From Patella vulgata (taxonomy: Eukaryota; Mollusca; Gastropoda; Patellidae), in NCBI RefSeq assembly GCF_932274485.2, contig NC_065886.2:14087501-14151500 (forward strand): 64,000 nt of DNA, in the 5' to 3' direction. The position numbers and the translations under genes were made by a program. Under the pieces are notes generated by a model, which did not search any database, was not told where the DNA came from, and was given only the letters and a program-made list of their open reading frames with translations. Positions 31,031 to 42,780 of the stretch are shown here, piece after piece (the first letter of the stretch is position 1; each line of letters starts with the position of its first letter).

Positions 31031-34030
31031 CAGCTAATCCCTTTGGTATTGGGCAAGAAAATGTTAACCCCATGCTCCTTATTGGTCACTGCTGGAAGCG
31101 GAGGATGATTAATCACAATATTATCTCTTTAATCTAAAAACTTGATGGATGAAAAACTCGATCGATGAATAATCTCGACCGAAACTTTTTCCAAACCTTT
31201 ATTATTATTATCAATTATGACTTAAATAACTTTGATAGTGACAAATAAGCACTTTGTCCATTAACATTCTGGGCGTGTATTATCGTCAACTATGTCTAGA
31301 ATTACTTGTGACCACTCTGCAGGTCGGTCGGAGATCTTTACTGATTTTCCAATTAAAACTATAGAAGGTGCCCCTCCCCCCACGGCACAGATTTGTTGGA
31401 TTGATTGTCTGGGTCCAAAAAGGAATCCTAAGGCGTTACCCTCCCCCCCACCCGCCTATGTGCCAATTCAGGAAGACTTGTAAAAGCGGCAGCAGAGATC
31501 AAAGTTCCTAATACAGTGTTTCCAACCTCAGTGCGAACATCTCATTGGGTATAATTTGAAGAAATAGATCGATTTGCATGCCGCCATGTACATCAATAAG
31601 AATAGATGTACACATGTCGATCTGTGGATAATCCATGTAGAGAAAATTTAACCGGATATTTGAAATCGTTCTAAAATGCTATATTAACAGACACCCATTT
31701 GATGGATGTTAAGGTCAACACGGACAAACATTTTTTCCTACCAATTATCCAGAAGACTTAAAAAAAACTTGACTGGATTAATATCGGCTTAGAATAAAAA
31801 ATCGAACGGGATTGAATTTCTGTTCAAATGCATTTACAATAAAACCAACAAATTTAGCCGTACTTGTGTGAACCTGGTAAATGCTGCAGCCATAACAGAC
31901 TTAATACAAATATCGTGCGCACCTGATTCAATCATAAAGTTCGATTGATGTGTTTTTCAACATTCAGAGAACTGAATAAACAAGACAGAACTTTGAACAT
32001 GCAGTCGGTAATGGCTTACTGGTGCATGTGTTTATTCAGTGAATAGTGATTGATCTGGAGATATGTAATCTGGTCGCTGGCTTCATGATCTAAAAGGAAG
32101 CATTCGTCTTCTACATGGACACATTAAAGAAGAAATCTTACATAGTCGATCGCCGCCGTTCGGCGAAAAATATTTTCTTTGGCTACTGCAGGAGAGAACC
32201 TGGGTTCGTCTCAGACTTTATGAGGTATGACTCTATAAACGTAGATTTAATTATATATAAATCAAGCGCCAGAATTAGAATTGTCTATTTGTCCTGTCTA
32301 GAAGAAGAAATACAGCCGTCCGGGATATCCCACCAAAAGTATTTAATGTGGTTACGTAACTAAAATCCAGAATGTGTTCATTGCGTGACTTGTTAAGGGG
32401 GGCTATAAGAGGGCATCATACCTTTCTGAAAGTTTGACCTATACCCCTGTTTTATCCAGACAAAATTGAGAATACTGGTCTCCAACCACAAATGGCAACT
32501 GACCGTTTACATTTCAGGTATATAAATTTCTCGATGAATACCATCTTTTATTTCAACTGCAGCTTACTTTACGCTTGTTTACGTTTCCTCGATTTTGTCG
32601 TCTGGTGGTGTGAGAATCTAGTAACATGCATGGGGATGATTAATAATTTTAAGACGATTAAAAGAACACAATGGAGCAGAAAGTAAATGTCATGAACTAA
32701 TGTCTAATTGGGAACGTTGCTTTACATTTTTGGTGTTAACTGCGCCATTTAAATAATTAAGTAGCCCATTAACAGCAGCGATCATCAAAGATATCTGTAG
32801 CAGCTAAATCGTTCCAGTATTAATTGCCTTTCACGACTTCATATGCACCGATAGACGTTCGACTAAATTAAATTTCCTCAGTATCACTGATTGATTAATT
32901 TCAATAAATGGAGTTCATAACACTCCGCTAGTCTATTTTCAATCAAAATGTTCTTTTTCGGTAAAGAATCTTAATCAAGATCCCACCACAAAGAATTGAC
33001 CAGCAATTAAACGGTAAGCATTTCCATCTGCCAAAAGGTGTTTGATCAAGTCTAAGTATTCGATCAAATCAATTTTCTAACGGTTTATGTCTTTGAACTT
33101 ATATACTAGCTCGGGACAAATGTGGAATTGTAGAAAATAAAAAGAAGAAACGATACTTAATAGGATTATAAGATAAACCAGAAACGGCACGTTATCAGAC
33201 GCCGATGATAGTCGAGGGAGTTGTAAATCTGTAGTTGAACCTTTCTGACGAATTGCTTACAGCGGTGTGATAATCATCAATCTTTTAGAAGCTCACACCC
33301 CGATTCCTTTTTTTATCTGTCTATTACCGAGATTAACTTCCACAGCATCGTCATCTAATTGTATTGATGTCTTTACCTTGGAGGGAGGTGGTAACACGTA
33401 CGATAGCTTAATAGATCTTCTTTATCTAACCGATATCCCGTTTCCCGCTGCATCATTAAGGAATGTAAAAAAATCGGTGGGAATGGATTTCAATTACGGG
33501 CTGGATTTCTAGAGGAATAATCACATTGCAGTACAATATAAGTAATTTACAGACAAAGACAAGTAATTGATCACCCTTTCCAGTGACATATTTGAAACAT
33601 TCAGATGCCGAACACAGCTTGACAAGTCGTAGAAATCCCACAGGTGTTAATTGTGCCCCCTTGATCAATCTGCGCCTCAATTTATGGAATTGACAACTAT
33701 TTTAGATAAAATGTCTTAATTATATACCAAGTCTGAAATTCTCGAACCAGGATGTTGCACCATCAGAAATAAAACATTAGACTAGTCTTTAGATCCGTCG
33801 TTTAACGTACATGCATGCATTGGTGGAGCCACCAATGACATCTGAAGATCATTTCGATCTGACCCCCATCTATAAAGCTGAAGGATTGAAGATCAATAAC
33901 CAGATAAATATTGTAATTATATTATACTTGACATAAGCGATCCCCTTTAATCTTGGCTCTTAACTAAATAAACTAACGGTTAACGACAATAATCCGATTA
34001 CTTGAAGTTACTGTGTCTTGAAACCTCACT
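31031..34030. other. 3 kb with no gene or clear repeat
   Basis: AT-rich DNA. Open frames of 60-82 codons (31292, 32115, 32492, 33267) show no recognised motif. A segment at 32448-32506 (TTTTATCCAGACA, CTGGTCTCCA) loosely recurs at 34426-34492 (TTTTATCTAGACA, CCGGTCTCCA). Confidence 0.5.
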
Positions 34031-34262
34031 GGTTCAGATGATGTAGATGGACAGCTGTTCCATTATACCGTTATAATCCAAAGGGGTTAATAGCACTAAT
34101 CCAATTTATTCATGCATAATACAAAACATGGGGTAGTAAACATATATGCTAGATTATCGGTAACCATGACCTTCTATTTACAATGCGAGGACGAAACTAC
34201 GGGTTCAGAATGATGTAGATGGGAAGGAACTTTCATTATACCATTTTAATACTTTAATCCGG
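34031..34262. repeat. direct repeat pair, 171 bp apart
   Basis: GGTTCAGATGATGTAGATGG with TTCCATTATACC at 34031-34075 recurs as GGTTCAGAATGATGTAGATG with TTTCATTATACC at 34202-34245. Probably a decayed local duplication. Confidence 0.65.
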
Positions 34263-35252
34263 ACACGTTTCCCTTTTAAGATGTCGGGTCAATTTTTTCG
34301 TTGGGAGACTTGATAATCGATTCCCGTTCATTGAGAGGTCTATACAGTGAATGACCCCAATGCTGTACTTGATAATGAAAAGGTAAATTTCACCTACACA
34401 TTATTTTTATACAAAAAATGTCTGGTTTTATCTAGACACCGCATAATACAGCTTGGGACACCGGTCTCCATTTCCAGATGGAGACTGACGGGTTTCAGTT
34501 ATTTGAAAACTTAACACAAATATTGCGTTAGTTGCTCGGTCCTTAGGTAGAGGAATTAAAGGGATTTTAAAACAAAATTAAACAATTTTATTCTCCAAAA
34601 AATTATCGGGATTAGCCCTTTAAGCCACATTATAGAAATATAAACAATAGATATTATTCAAGTATAATACTAGAGCTTAAAATGTTAGAATTTCTAAATT
34701 GATATGTATATTCAACAAGCAGTTTAATTAAAAGTTGATATATGACGACAATTTTTCTGGTATGCAGAGACTTACTACCGCTTTTAAAGATTATCAATTT
34801 GGACACAATAACGTTAAATTATTTGTGATATTTGCATATATGCACGCTAAAGATATCACAGGGTTTATGCAGCTATTGAACAAAGATCGCGCCGTAACGC
34901 GTGTCTAAAGATATTAGAATAATGAAGCTGCTTGTAAAACTGTGTGAAGTAAAACTAATGTATTTCATTCTAAACGAATCTTACTCTTCTTATAGTCATA
35001 CGGATCGCAACATCGACCCAAATTGGTAATATTCTTATACGTCGTACATTGTTGCAGGCGTAGATGCCTTTATACAAAACGAGCTCTCAATTAATTATAT
35101 TGAATTTATGAAATCAATTTTGATCGATAAAGCAAAATACGGGTCATATGCATTTTTGTTTGATAAACACGTCAACTGGCAAATGGTACGTACGTTATAT
35201 CCAAATAATTAAGATTCATGTGTCGAATATGAATGGCTAAATCACCGTTCTT
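34263..35252. other. no gene seen
   Basis: AT-rich DNA. Nothing was recognised beyond the loose match at 34426-34492 noted above. Confidence 0.5.
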
Positions 35253-35263
35253 CATAACAACAC

Positions 35264-35634
35264 GGGGATCACGGTGGCTAAGTGGGTAAGACGCTGGCTC
35301 GCTAGCCTGGAGGTCGGGTGTTCAATCCCTGCATTGGCCGAGAAAGTTCATACAGATTTTCCGGCGTGGTTTCTCCTTGTCAGTGATGCAGGATGGAGGG
35401 CCTGACAAGGACAGCTGTCTAGTCGTTCGGATGGGACGAAAAACCGAGGTCCCGTGTACACATTGGCGTACACGTAAAAGATCCCTTGGCAGTTGGAATT
35501 CGATATACGAGTAGGTCGTAGCGCGCTGCCCAGGCAAAATTCCCCCCATAGCACACTGTATGGCGTATGCCCGTCTTCATTAGCCCAGTTTAGGAGCAGA
35601 ACAGGAGGACGTTAAACCCCATTTCATTTCATTT
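35264..35634 (+). mobile_element. SINE-A, full length, well preserved
   Basis: GGGGATCACGGTGGCTAAGTG (A-box), GGTGTTCAATCCCTGC (B-box), full body, GGACGTTAAACCCCATTTC and an ATTTC tail. The 11-bp duplication CATAACAACAC / CATAAAAACAC lies at 35253-35263 and 35635-35645, with one mismatch. Confidence 0.95.
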
Positions 35635-35885
35635 CATAAAAACACATTGTAAAACAGGAATCACGCGTATATGTAAATCTAATCAGCATTATAACAAAAG
35701 ACGTTAGTGTTACTGGCATATTTTTTTCCTTCCCTTTCTTGTATTATGTTTTAGGCGTTAATATAACTGATATTGCAATATGCTAAAGCACGTATGCGTA
35801 TTACTAGAAATAATACACATGCACGGGTTTTTAGGCACTGTTTCTCGCATATCAGAAGAAATGGACGTCTCAAATGTTTTCAAAT

Positions 35886-36170
35886 CGACTTGTTTTCTAT
35901 CATGATAGTTCTTCAGCGTGTTAGTACAATAACCATGAGAAGTCGACGTGTTATTCCTCTCCTAATATTAGGTTAAATGTCATTTCAACGAGCAACAACA
36001 GTACTGGTGTGATCGAGACGACTTGTTTCTATCAAGATCCTTCTCCAGATAATAGAATAAAGAAAGATTGTGTTAGTACAATAATCATGAGAAATCGACG
36101 TGATATTCCTCTCCCAATAGCAGATTAAATGGCATTTCAATGAACAACAACAATACTGGTGTGATCGCGA
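35886..36170. repeat. tandem dimer, about 133 and 152 bp
   Basis: The units share CGACTTGTTT, TCTATCA, GTGTTAGTACAATAA, CATGAGAA, TCGACGTG-TATTCCTCTCC and ACTGGTGTGATCG. The second unit carries an extra AATAGAATAAAGAAAG segment. The beginning of a third unit (CGAGTTGTATTG) follows. Confidence 0.85.
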
Positions 36171-36282
36171 CGAGTTGTATTGTGTAACTTTTGTAATTCG
36201 AGACAAGGCATTTGAATATCGGGGTTGTCATAGAAAATAAATAACGTTTGTTGGATGTCTAAACCAGTGGGTGATTAAAAAA

Positions 36283-36352
36283 TTGTGAATTTTATATTAT
36301 TCTGATTAATTACAAAATGATCTACCTAATTCTTTTTGAAGTTTAGCCCAAG
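36283..36352. repeat. direct repeat, copy 1 of a pair
   Basis: TATTATTCTGATTAATTAC, then AAAATGATCTACC and a CCAAG end; the partner is at 37391-37460, 1.1 kb away. About 80% identical by eye. Not recognised. Confidence 0.7.
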
Positions 36353-37390
36353 ATGAAACAGATCACAGAAGACCCTTCAGTTAGCATTTACTTCTATTTT
36401 GTCATATTCCGCAGCTGGCATTAATTGAAGAAATAAGATTATGTAACAAGAAGCGCATCTTCCATCTTCGGTTGAACTAATACATACAAATATACCAGTT
36501 TGCGCCCATCTACAGGTGTCGTGCCTCGTCTATTGAATGTTGCCTACTGTTTACAGAACGTATGATACCCCTTCCTGATCATAATTATGTAACCGGGGGT
36601 GTAAATTCTCAATAAAAACTAAGGTGGTTAGTTTTTAAACCTTTATTAAAAACCCCAAAGAAGAGGTTTTTAAATAAGACTATCAAGATGATGAACAAAA
36701 TCTTCAGATAACTATATTCTGTAATACTGAAGTAGTATAACTGGAACAATTCTCTGAAAATATCCTAACTAGATTTGGAAAATAAAGTTTAACAATTTGA
36801 TTGAAGATATCAAATTGTCCTTACACTTCGAAATCTATCTAATGTCTGATGTCTAAAGTGAGGTTCAGATAAAAAGAAAACTTGCTTGTAACCAAGGGAG
36901 TAGAATTGTACTCACCCCAAGATTTGGGCTCTAAGAAAACAGTACAGGTTAACAAGCCAAGTTAAAGGAGAGATGTTATTATAGACCAGTTGCAAGTAAA
37001 ATTAGTGTCAGTTTGTTAGTTTAAAGGTGCACTCACTCAATACACTATATTACTTGACATAATAAAACCTATAAACATATTAAAATTCTGCTTTGCTACA
37101 ATTACGCCAAATATATTACATGCTCCGATCAACTTTAAGAAAACCACTAAACCCGTTTAAGGGCATTATATACATATGCATATGTGAAACACCCCACGTT
37201 TACTGGATACGCACAAAGTCGCTATCCGGAATTGAGAGAGCAGACAAAATACCCGTTTTATCTTTCGCTGTATAGATAACCATACATGCCAGAATATATG
37301 ATAATCACATAGCAGAAAACACATGGACAAAAAACTGAATATGACGTTATCGCACCAGGAATTGTGATGTCATATCAAGAACCGAAGTCT

Positions 37391-37460
37391 GCAAAATTTC
37401 ATATTATTCTGATTCATTACAAAATGATCTACCCAATTTCTACATGATGTATTTGTCCAA
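37391..37460. repeat. direct repeat, copy 2 of a pair
   Basis: TATTATTCTGATTCATTAC, then AAAATGATCTACCCAATT. Partner of 36283-36352. Between and around them (36171-38179) no gene was seen. Confidence 0.7.
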
Positions 37461-37626
37461 GTAAAAGGGGCCAGCGATTATCTAGACACCCATACAATTG
37501 AATACCGGAATTTCATAAACGATAATTCCATAGAGATCATTTATGAGTGACTCAATATTTTGATATGAATTCAGACGTGATAATTGGTTTATTTTTTCAC
37601 CGTTACGCATACATGTAATTGGCATA

Positions 37627-37957
37627 TCCACCTTCGTCGACAACTACACCGAGGCATCACAATGGTAGACAATAGTATCGACAAAATGACACGTTTACAG
37701 AAGTAAATTCAGAGATTTGAGTCAAAGAATTTTCGTTCCAAGCAACTTTCAGCTACGGCCAAATTAACCGATGCAAGTATTGATGTTTGCTTCCAGTGCA
37801 TCCAAGCGTAATATTTAATTGATGTCAGCACAAAAAACACTGAGATTTTATTAAGAGGTCACTCCCGTTAAGCGGTCAGTCATGAAAATTCCCTTGAGTG
37901 GCTGCTTAGTACAGAATTTAATGAAATTTGCATGTCCACCTTCGTCGACAACTACAC
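37627..37957. repeat. 23-bp exact repeat pair, 308 bp apart
   Basis: TCCACCTTCGTCGACAACTA plus CAC occurs at 37627-37649 and 37935-37957, both after a GCAT/GCATG word. The sequence between the two is otherwise unrelated. Confidence 0.7.
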
Positions 37958-38179
37958 GGAGAAATCTCTATATTATAAGGTCGTATTATGTCATCTACAA
38001 CCATGTGTACGTAATAAACTGGCTAATTCAATATTCTTAATTGATTTATATCTAAACAAGATATGAAGGCCGTCTTTGTTCTCTCAATGATAGATCGTTT
38101 ATGGGCTTAAAATGAAATGTGTATTTCGATAGTTATTTGAATAAGTGTGTTTTTAATTATGAAAAAATCCATAATAGGT

Positions 38180-38525
38180 GAATCTATATTTCATTTCAAT
38201 TTTAAATACCCGAACTAATTAGATTGCATTAGTAAATTAGGTAATGATCGCATCGAATTCTGTGCACTGACAAATAACCCCACATAATAGTTAAATCGAT
38301 ATTTCATTTTAATTTTGAAATCTCGAACTTAAAGAGAAGCGAGAGGGATTAAAGTCCACCATGGCTCAATGACAACCCTTATAGGATCAAATTTGCATTA
38401 AGCAAATGGTCTCTTTGCGATCTTTGAAATGATAACTGAATCTATAATTTCATTTCAATTTGAAATCCCGAACTAAAAGACTATTAGAAATTTAGGTAAT
38501 GGCCGCGTTTAATTGTGTGCATTGA
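38180..38525. repeat. three-copy local repeat
   Basis: AATCTATATTTCATTTCAAT plus CCCGAACTAA (38180), a variant at 38293 and another at 38439. The first and third extend into TTAGGTAATG, CGCATCGAATT and GTGCA(C)TGA, so these two are the better pair. Confidence 0.72.
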
Positions 38526-39213
38526 AATTGTCTCCCTTGTCCCGTATCCGCCAACAACAAGGTCTAATCGTCTCTATCCATAATCAGAGATTTATATTGA
38601 TAACTCGTTTTACTGGGCTTATGGTTCAATTAATTTTACTGTTGAAAAGCTATTTAAAAAAAACGAGATTAGTTTTCTATTCCTTCATTCTATTATAACA
38701 GTACGTGACCTGTATTATGACTTGTCCCAAGTATAGCTCGCTCTGCCATGTGGGAAATCGTTGCCAAGATATCACCCAACAAAAATCCCATTTATTACTA
38801 TCGACTTTATCACTCGCAGAAGGAAATTATTATGCAACCATATAACCAGAATCGAATTTTCTAATTTCCGTACATGTTCTTTTTCTGCTAGACTTAGCAT
38901 TTCTCATCAAAACTCGTATTTTCGATTTCTTCAAGAAAAGCCACGTTAAGATTGAGACGCAGTGATGAATGTAAAAACATGTTTGATATTCCATTGCACG
39001 CAACCTATATAATACCTCAGACTAGTAGACGTGTGTACTGTCTCGCCAGAAAGAGCATCGATAATTTATAGACTAAAAGCCGCAACAGGATACCCATAAT
39101 TGACAACAAAAGAAACAAATAATCGAAATTTTGTAAATGGTGTTAATACTGCCGCTAACTACCGGAGGCAATGATAACTTCTAAGCGTCTCAAATAGCCT
39201 CTTCAATTAAATA
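38526..39213. other. no gene seen
   Basis: AT-rich, unique-looking DNA. Nothing was recognised. Confidence 0.5.
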
Positions 39214-39403
39214 TCACCAAGTTGAATCGTCTCTGTAATCTTCAACAATTTCTGAAATTTCTTCAGGACAGATGATTGGTATACCTGGCTTCAAACGCTG
39301 AGTTACGTGCCTCAGTTCACGATCTCTAGCCCTGTGAAGCCAAAGATCTAAACGCCCATGAGGGTTACACGGAACAACACAGGGGGGACTTCGACAATAC
39401 GAA
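39214..39403 (-). CDS. possible terminal coding exon, unrecognised, next to a SINE-A insertion
   Basis: A minus-strand frame without Met reads RSPPCVVPCNPHGRLDLWLH, then RARDRELRHVTQRLKPGIP, IICPEEISEIVEDYRDDSTW and a TGA stop at 39214-39216. Composition is charged and balanced, unlike the AT-driven frames nearby. SINE-A (39404-39755) inserted immediately upstream of it. A polypyrimidine-like stretch (the ATTTC tail) followed by GTCGAAG could act as a splice acceptor. The frame also stays open on the far side of the SINE to about 39860. A 60-codon open frame can arise by chance and no family was recognised. Confidence 0.25.
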
Positions 39404-39755
39404 ATGAAATGAAATGGGGTTTAACGTCCTACTGTTCTGCTCCTATACTGGGCTAATGAAGACGGGCATATGAGGGAAATTTTGCCCGGACAGCGGCACT
39501 ATCGCCTACTCTTATGTCGAATTCCAAATGCTAAGGGATCTTTTACGTGCATTCCAATGTTTACACGGGACCTCGGTTTTTCGTCTCATCGGAAGGACTA
39601 GACAGCTGTCCTTGTCAGGCCCTCCGTCCTGCATCACTGACAAGGGGAAACCACGTCGGAAAATCGGGATGAACTTTCTCGACCAATGCAGGGATCGAAC
39701 ATCCGACCTCCAGGCTAGCGAACCAGCGCCGTACCCACTTAGCCACCGTGGCTCC
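39404..39755 (-). mobile_element. SINE-A, full length apart from a small internal gap
   Basis: On the minus strand: GAGCCACGGTGGCTAAGTGG, GGATGTTCGATCCCTGC, full body, GGACGTTAAACCCCATTTC and an (ATTTC)n tail. A perfect 13-bp duplication TCGACAATACGAA lies at 39391-39403 and 39756-39768. The CACACTGTATGGC segment of the 3' part is missing. Confidence 0.96.
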
Positions 39756-39768
39756 TCGACAATACGAA

Positions 39769-40258
39769 CAACGAGAGTGGGGGACTTCCAAGTTCCAAAA
39801 TTCAATAATCAAGATTAATCTTGTACTTTTTGTATTTGAAGCTTGGTAAGTCAGATGTAGTTAAGATAAAAGTCTCTACGGTCACTTCGATTTATTTCAA
39901 GCCCAGCCTTTACTTGTTTTCGGGGAAAGATGTCTTGATAGTTAGAAATCAAATAATAGTGTGTTAGTCTATAGTTTCCGAAATATTGTGTAGATAAAAT
40001 TTTAAGTCTCATATCTTTAAATTTAAATCACTGGGCTGGTGATTCTGATTAATAACTTTTAATCCGGCGGTTTCCATTTGCTTAGAAGCTTCCGGTTATG
40101 AAATCTTGTCCAGACTATTGCTATAGTTAGCTATGCGTAGTGACGGGTGACGTCACGATATACCTCTTCTTTTTTTAAAAGTTTGCATTATCTTGACCAA
40201 ATAGTATTATGTATTTAAACGATCGGGGTGATCCGTGCCTGCAAAGTTTCTCATTGAA
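39769..40258. other. no gene seen
   Basis: AT-rich DNA between the SINE-A duplication and the palindrome. Nothing else was recognised. Confidence 0.5.
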
Positions 40259-40391
40259 TAGACTGGACAACCTGCTCTAAATGACGTCAGGCTGGTTCCT
40301 ACGTCACCGCGCTATTCTGACTTCATATGCAAGTCAGAAAAGGAGTGACGTAGGAGCGAGTCTGACGTATTAGAGCAGGTTATCCAGTCTA
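40259..40391. mobile_element. 133-bp near-perfect palindrome (foldback MITE)
   Basis: The left arm begins TAGACTGGACAACCTGCTC and the right arm ends GAGCAGGTTATCCAGTCTA. The arms pair almost end to end around a loop CATATGC, through TGACGTCAG / CTGACGTA, TTCCTACGTCAC / GTGACGTAGGA and TTCTGACTT / AAGTCAGAA. TA at both tips fits a TA-target MITE. Four ACGTCA-type half-sites (cAMP-response-like) occur, a consequence of the palindrome. Confidence 0.85.
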
Positions 40392-40631
40392 CTCATTTAA
40401 GTACAAACTAGCGTTACAAATAGCTATAATAAATAACGCGAGTCGTGAACTCCTCTGGTAAGTAAGTGTAGGCAGATAATTTTGATAACTCTGCTCGAGG
40501 CATATATTCCCTGGTTACCATGTATCAAGTATCCCCCTTTTCAGAAATCCACCAAGTAACTATCATTTCTTATGTCGCCACTTTGGTGACAGGTGTCATA
40601 CAAGAAACAGAACAATACCTGATATCTTAGG

Positions 40632-41133
40632 CATAGGCGTACTGGGAAGTTTTTGACTGCGGGGGGGGGGGGGTGGTTGGTGCCCAAAAAATGTAGTTAG
40701 GTTCTTAGTATGTTACATAATAGTAATAAATTCGTTGTTAAATTGGACACATTCAAGAACACAATATTTTTTTTGATTTGATTTACTGAGGAAGGACACC
40801 TTAGCCCGAAACGTCTAAATAAATACAACCTTAAACGTCTACTATGAGTTCATCTTTTCTACTGGTTTGAGGGGCTACTATTCTACTTATTTCTACTTTA
40901 TCCTGCAACCCCTTGTGTATCGCTGAGATCCCAGTCTAGATGTCCTCCAGATACTAGCATCCAGCTACTTTAGGACCGTTTGTATGAGAGTTGTTATCGT
41001 TTTTTAACTGAATATTTTTTTTTTATACAAATTTTACAAAGTACAATTGTGTGCCCAAATTTTCCCAGCATTTGGTGCCCAAAATGGGGGGGGGGGGGGG
41101 GCGACGGCCCCCCCCCCAGCTCGTACGCTTATG
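40632..41133. mobile_element. hAT-type MITE with 8-bp TSD and poly-G subtermini
   Basis: The left end is CATAGGCGTACTGGG; the right end read inverted is CATAAGCGTACGAGCTGGGG. A perfect 8-bp duplication ATCTTAGG lies at 40624-40631 and 41134-41141. Poly-G tracts lie near both ends (G13 at 40661; G16 at 41086 and C10 at 41108, which can pair as a hairpin). TGGTGCCCAAAA occurs in both flanks. The inside holds a CTGAGGAAGGACACC...CCGAAACGTC segment. No coding capacity. Confidence 0.9.
40795..40814 (+). other. hammerhead-like motif inside the hAT MITE
   Basis: CTGAGGAAGGACACCTTAGC runs into CCGAAACG. CTGAGGA and GAAAC match hammerhead core words (CTGANGA, GAAA), but the stem II between them is poor. 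It resembles the stem-loop near ends of Penelope-like elements. It may be a captured fragment. Confidence 0.35.
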
Positions 41134-41141
41134 ATCTTAGG

Positions 41142-41712
41142 CCTTATGCCCGCTGGTGGCCCCCATTCAGCACACAGCGAACTATCTACTTCGAAAATTG
41201 ATCTCTGCTCTGAATGCCCGTCATATCCAAAAATTAGTATACTATATTGTAATGCGGTTCTACTCCGTTTCACATCTGTTAGAGACACAAAGAACAAATG
41301 AATCTGTTCAATTTTATTGAATGGATACGGAATAAATACTTCTCAAAATTCACGCAGTATACATGGTGTTTTCAACTAAAATCGTCGATGTAGGACTTAA
41401 AATGTCGATCAACTAGCTTAGCGTCTGTTCTCAAGCGGAGCTAATTGTAGACAAAGGGCGTAAGTTTAGTATGGGTGGCCCCAAGACTAGTTTCTGGATG
41501 CTAGCATTAGCCTCTGAAATTGAAATAGAAAGTATGGCTACAGTAGTGGATGTCGTGCACGAGACATGGTATGTGCGTGTATATGTTTCATACTTTGTAC
41601 ACGTGTATAATATTGAATAAAAAAACCCCACAACTTTGTCAGATGAGCTGACCACTAAATTGGAAACACCCAGCCACTTTTTGTACGTTATAGAGGATCG
41701 TCTTCTGCTGTG
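41142..41712. other. no gene seen
   Basis: DNA between two MITEs. The 130-codon minus frame at 41431-41823 runs into a MITE and is not supported as a gene. Confidence 0.5.
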
Positions 41713-42113
41713 CAGGGGCGGATCCAGGAATTTTTGTAGGAGGATGTTGGCCAGGTTCCTGGGACAATGCATCTTCGAGGGGGGGGGGGCACTACAGCCT
41801 TGAAAAAGTTTTAGGAAATACATGTGTCTCTATCATCTAATTCAAGTATATACCTACAGACTGAGCTTTTTAATGAGAAAAACCCAACACACCGTTTGAC
41901 GGCAATTTTTATTATGAATTCATACGATCACATTGTGATTTAATTTCATTAATACAAAGCATTAATTGTGATATCACATATATGTATATATTTTATACCA
42001 TTATCTCGCGCTGTGAATGCCCATCCCATCTGACGATAATGGATAAAGCGTACGACCGTGACACTTTTTTTATAAAGAAAAATCTGGAGCTGATCTCCTT
42101 GGATCTGCCCCTG
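41713..42113. mobile_element. hAT-like MITE, without clear TSD
   Basis: The left end CAGGGGCGGATCCAGGAAT and the inverted right end CAGGGGCAGATCCAAGGAG are matching terminal repeats of the CAGNGGCG type typical of hAT-related MITEs. A G11 tract lies at 41779-41789. The 8 bases on each side do not match, so the copy is old or its ends have been reshuffled. Confidence 0.72.
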
Positions 42114-42585
42114 CAATAACCATAGTTTCTAAAGAACTTTACATTAAATCTACCACATCTTATCATGCATTCATCATCATATTGTTATTCTGAATCGTTA
42201 CGAAATGCAATGCTTTGAATCTGCCGTTATTCTGATATTGTTACGCAGCTCTCAGTTTTCAATGATTCAAAGGCCATCTAGTCCTCTTACAATGTTGGTT
42301 TGACCAGACATATTCCGGGCAATATAAACTCCTCTGATCGCACAAAATAACCCCGCATTATATTGATGCACAATGTCAAATACCGACAGTAAAACTGATT
42401 TTAGAAATGCATCAATATCCGCCTTTAAAACGTCTAAGTTCCAAAGGGAATTATTTAAATATCCTTTTAAATTTTATAGATACTTAACATTTCGAAATGT
42501 TTCATGCGTTATAGATCCGTGAACATTAACCGGTGTCAAATGTCTCATAAATATTTGTTCCCCGGTTTGATTACAGAAGCAAACA
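42114..42585. other. no gene seen
   Basis: AT-rich DNA. Nothing was recognised. Confidence 0.5.
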
Positions 42586-42780
42586 AAAAATCGTAATGTG
42601 GGTTTCACCTCAAAGAGAATTTTATTTACTCAACAACGATTGCATACAGAAGGGCACATTATTACGACTTGATTCTTTAGCATTACCTGGTAGAAACGCC
42701 ACCAGCATAATTGGTTTGTTACAAAAGTACACACTAACAGTGTTGACCAATAATTGTTTCTGGTATAAAACCAGGGAAAT
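42586..42780 (+). repeat. rep-D copy 2
   Basis: GTGGGTTTCACCTCAAAGAG, ACCTGGTAGAAACGCCACCA, GCATAATTGG and GTACACACTAA match 10490-10701 (minus). Two separated conserved blocks with a variable middle suggest an element of at least 190 bp. Not recognised. Confidence 0.75.

Noticed and set aside
41431-41823. 130-codon open frame on the minus strand
   Set aside because: It crosses the end and poly-G tract of the MITE at 41713-42113 and has no conserved motif.
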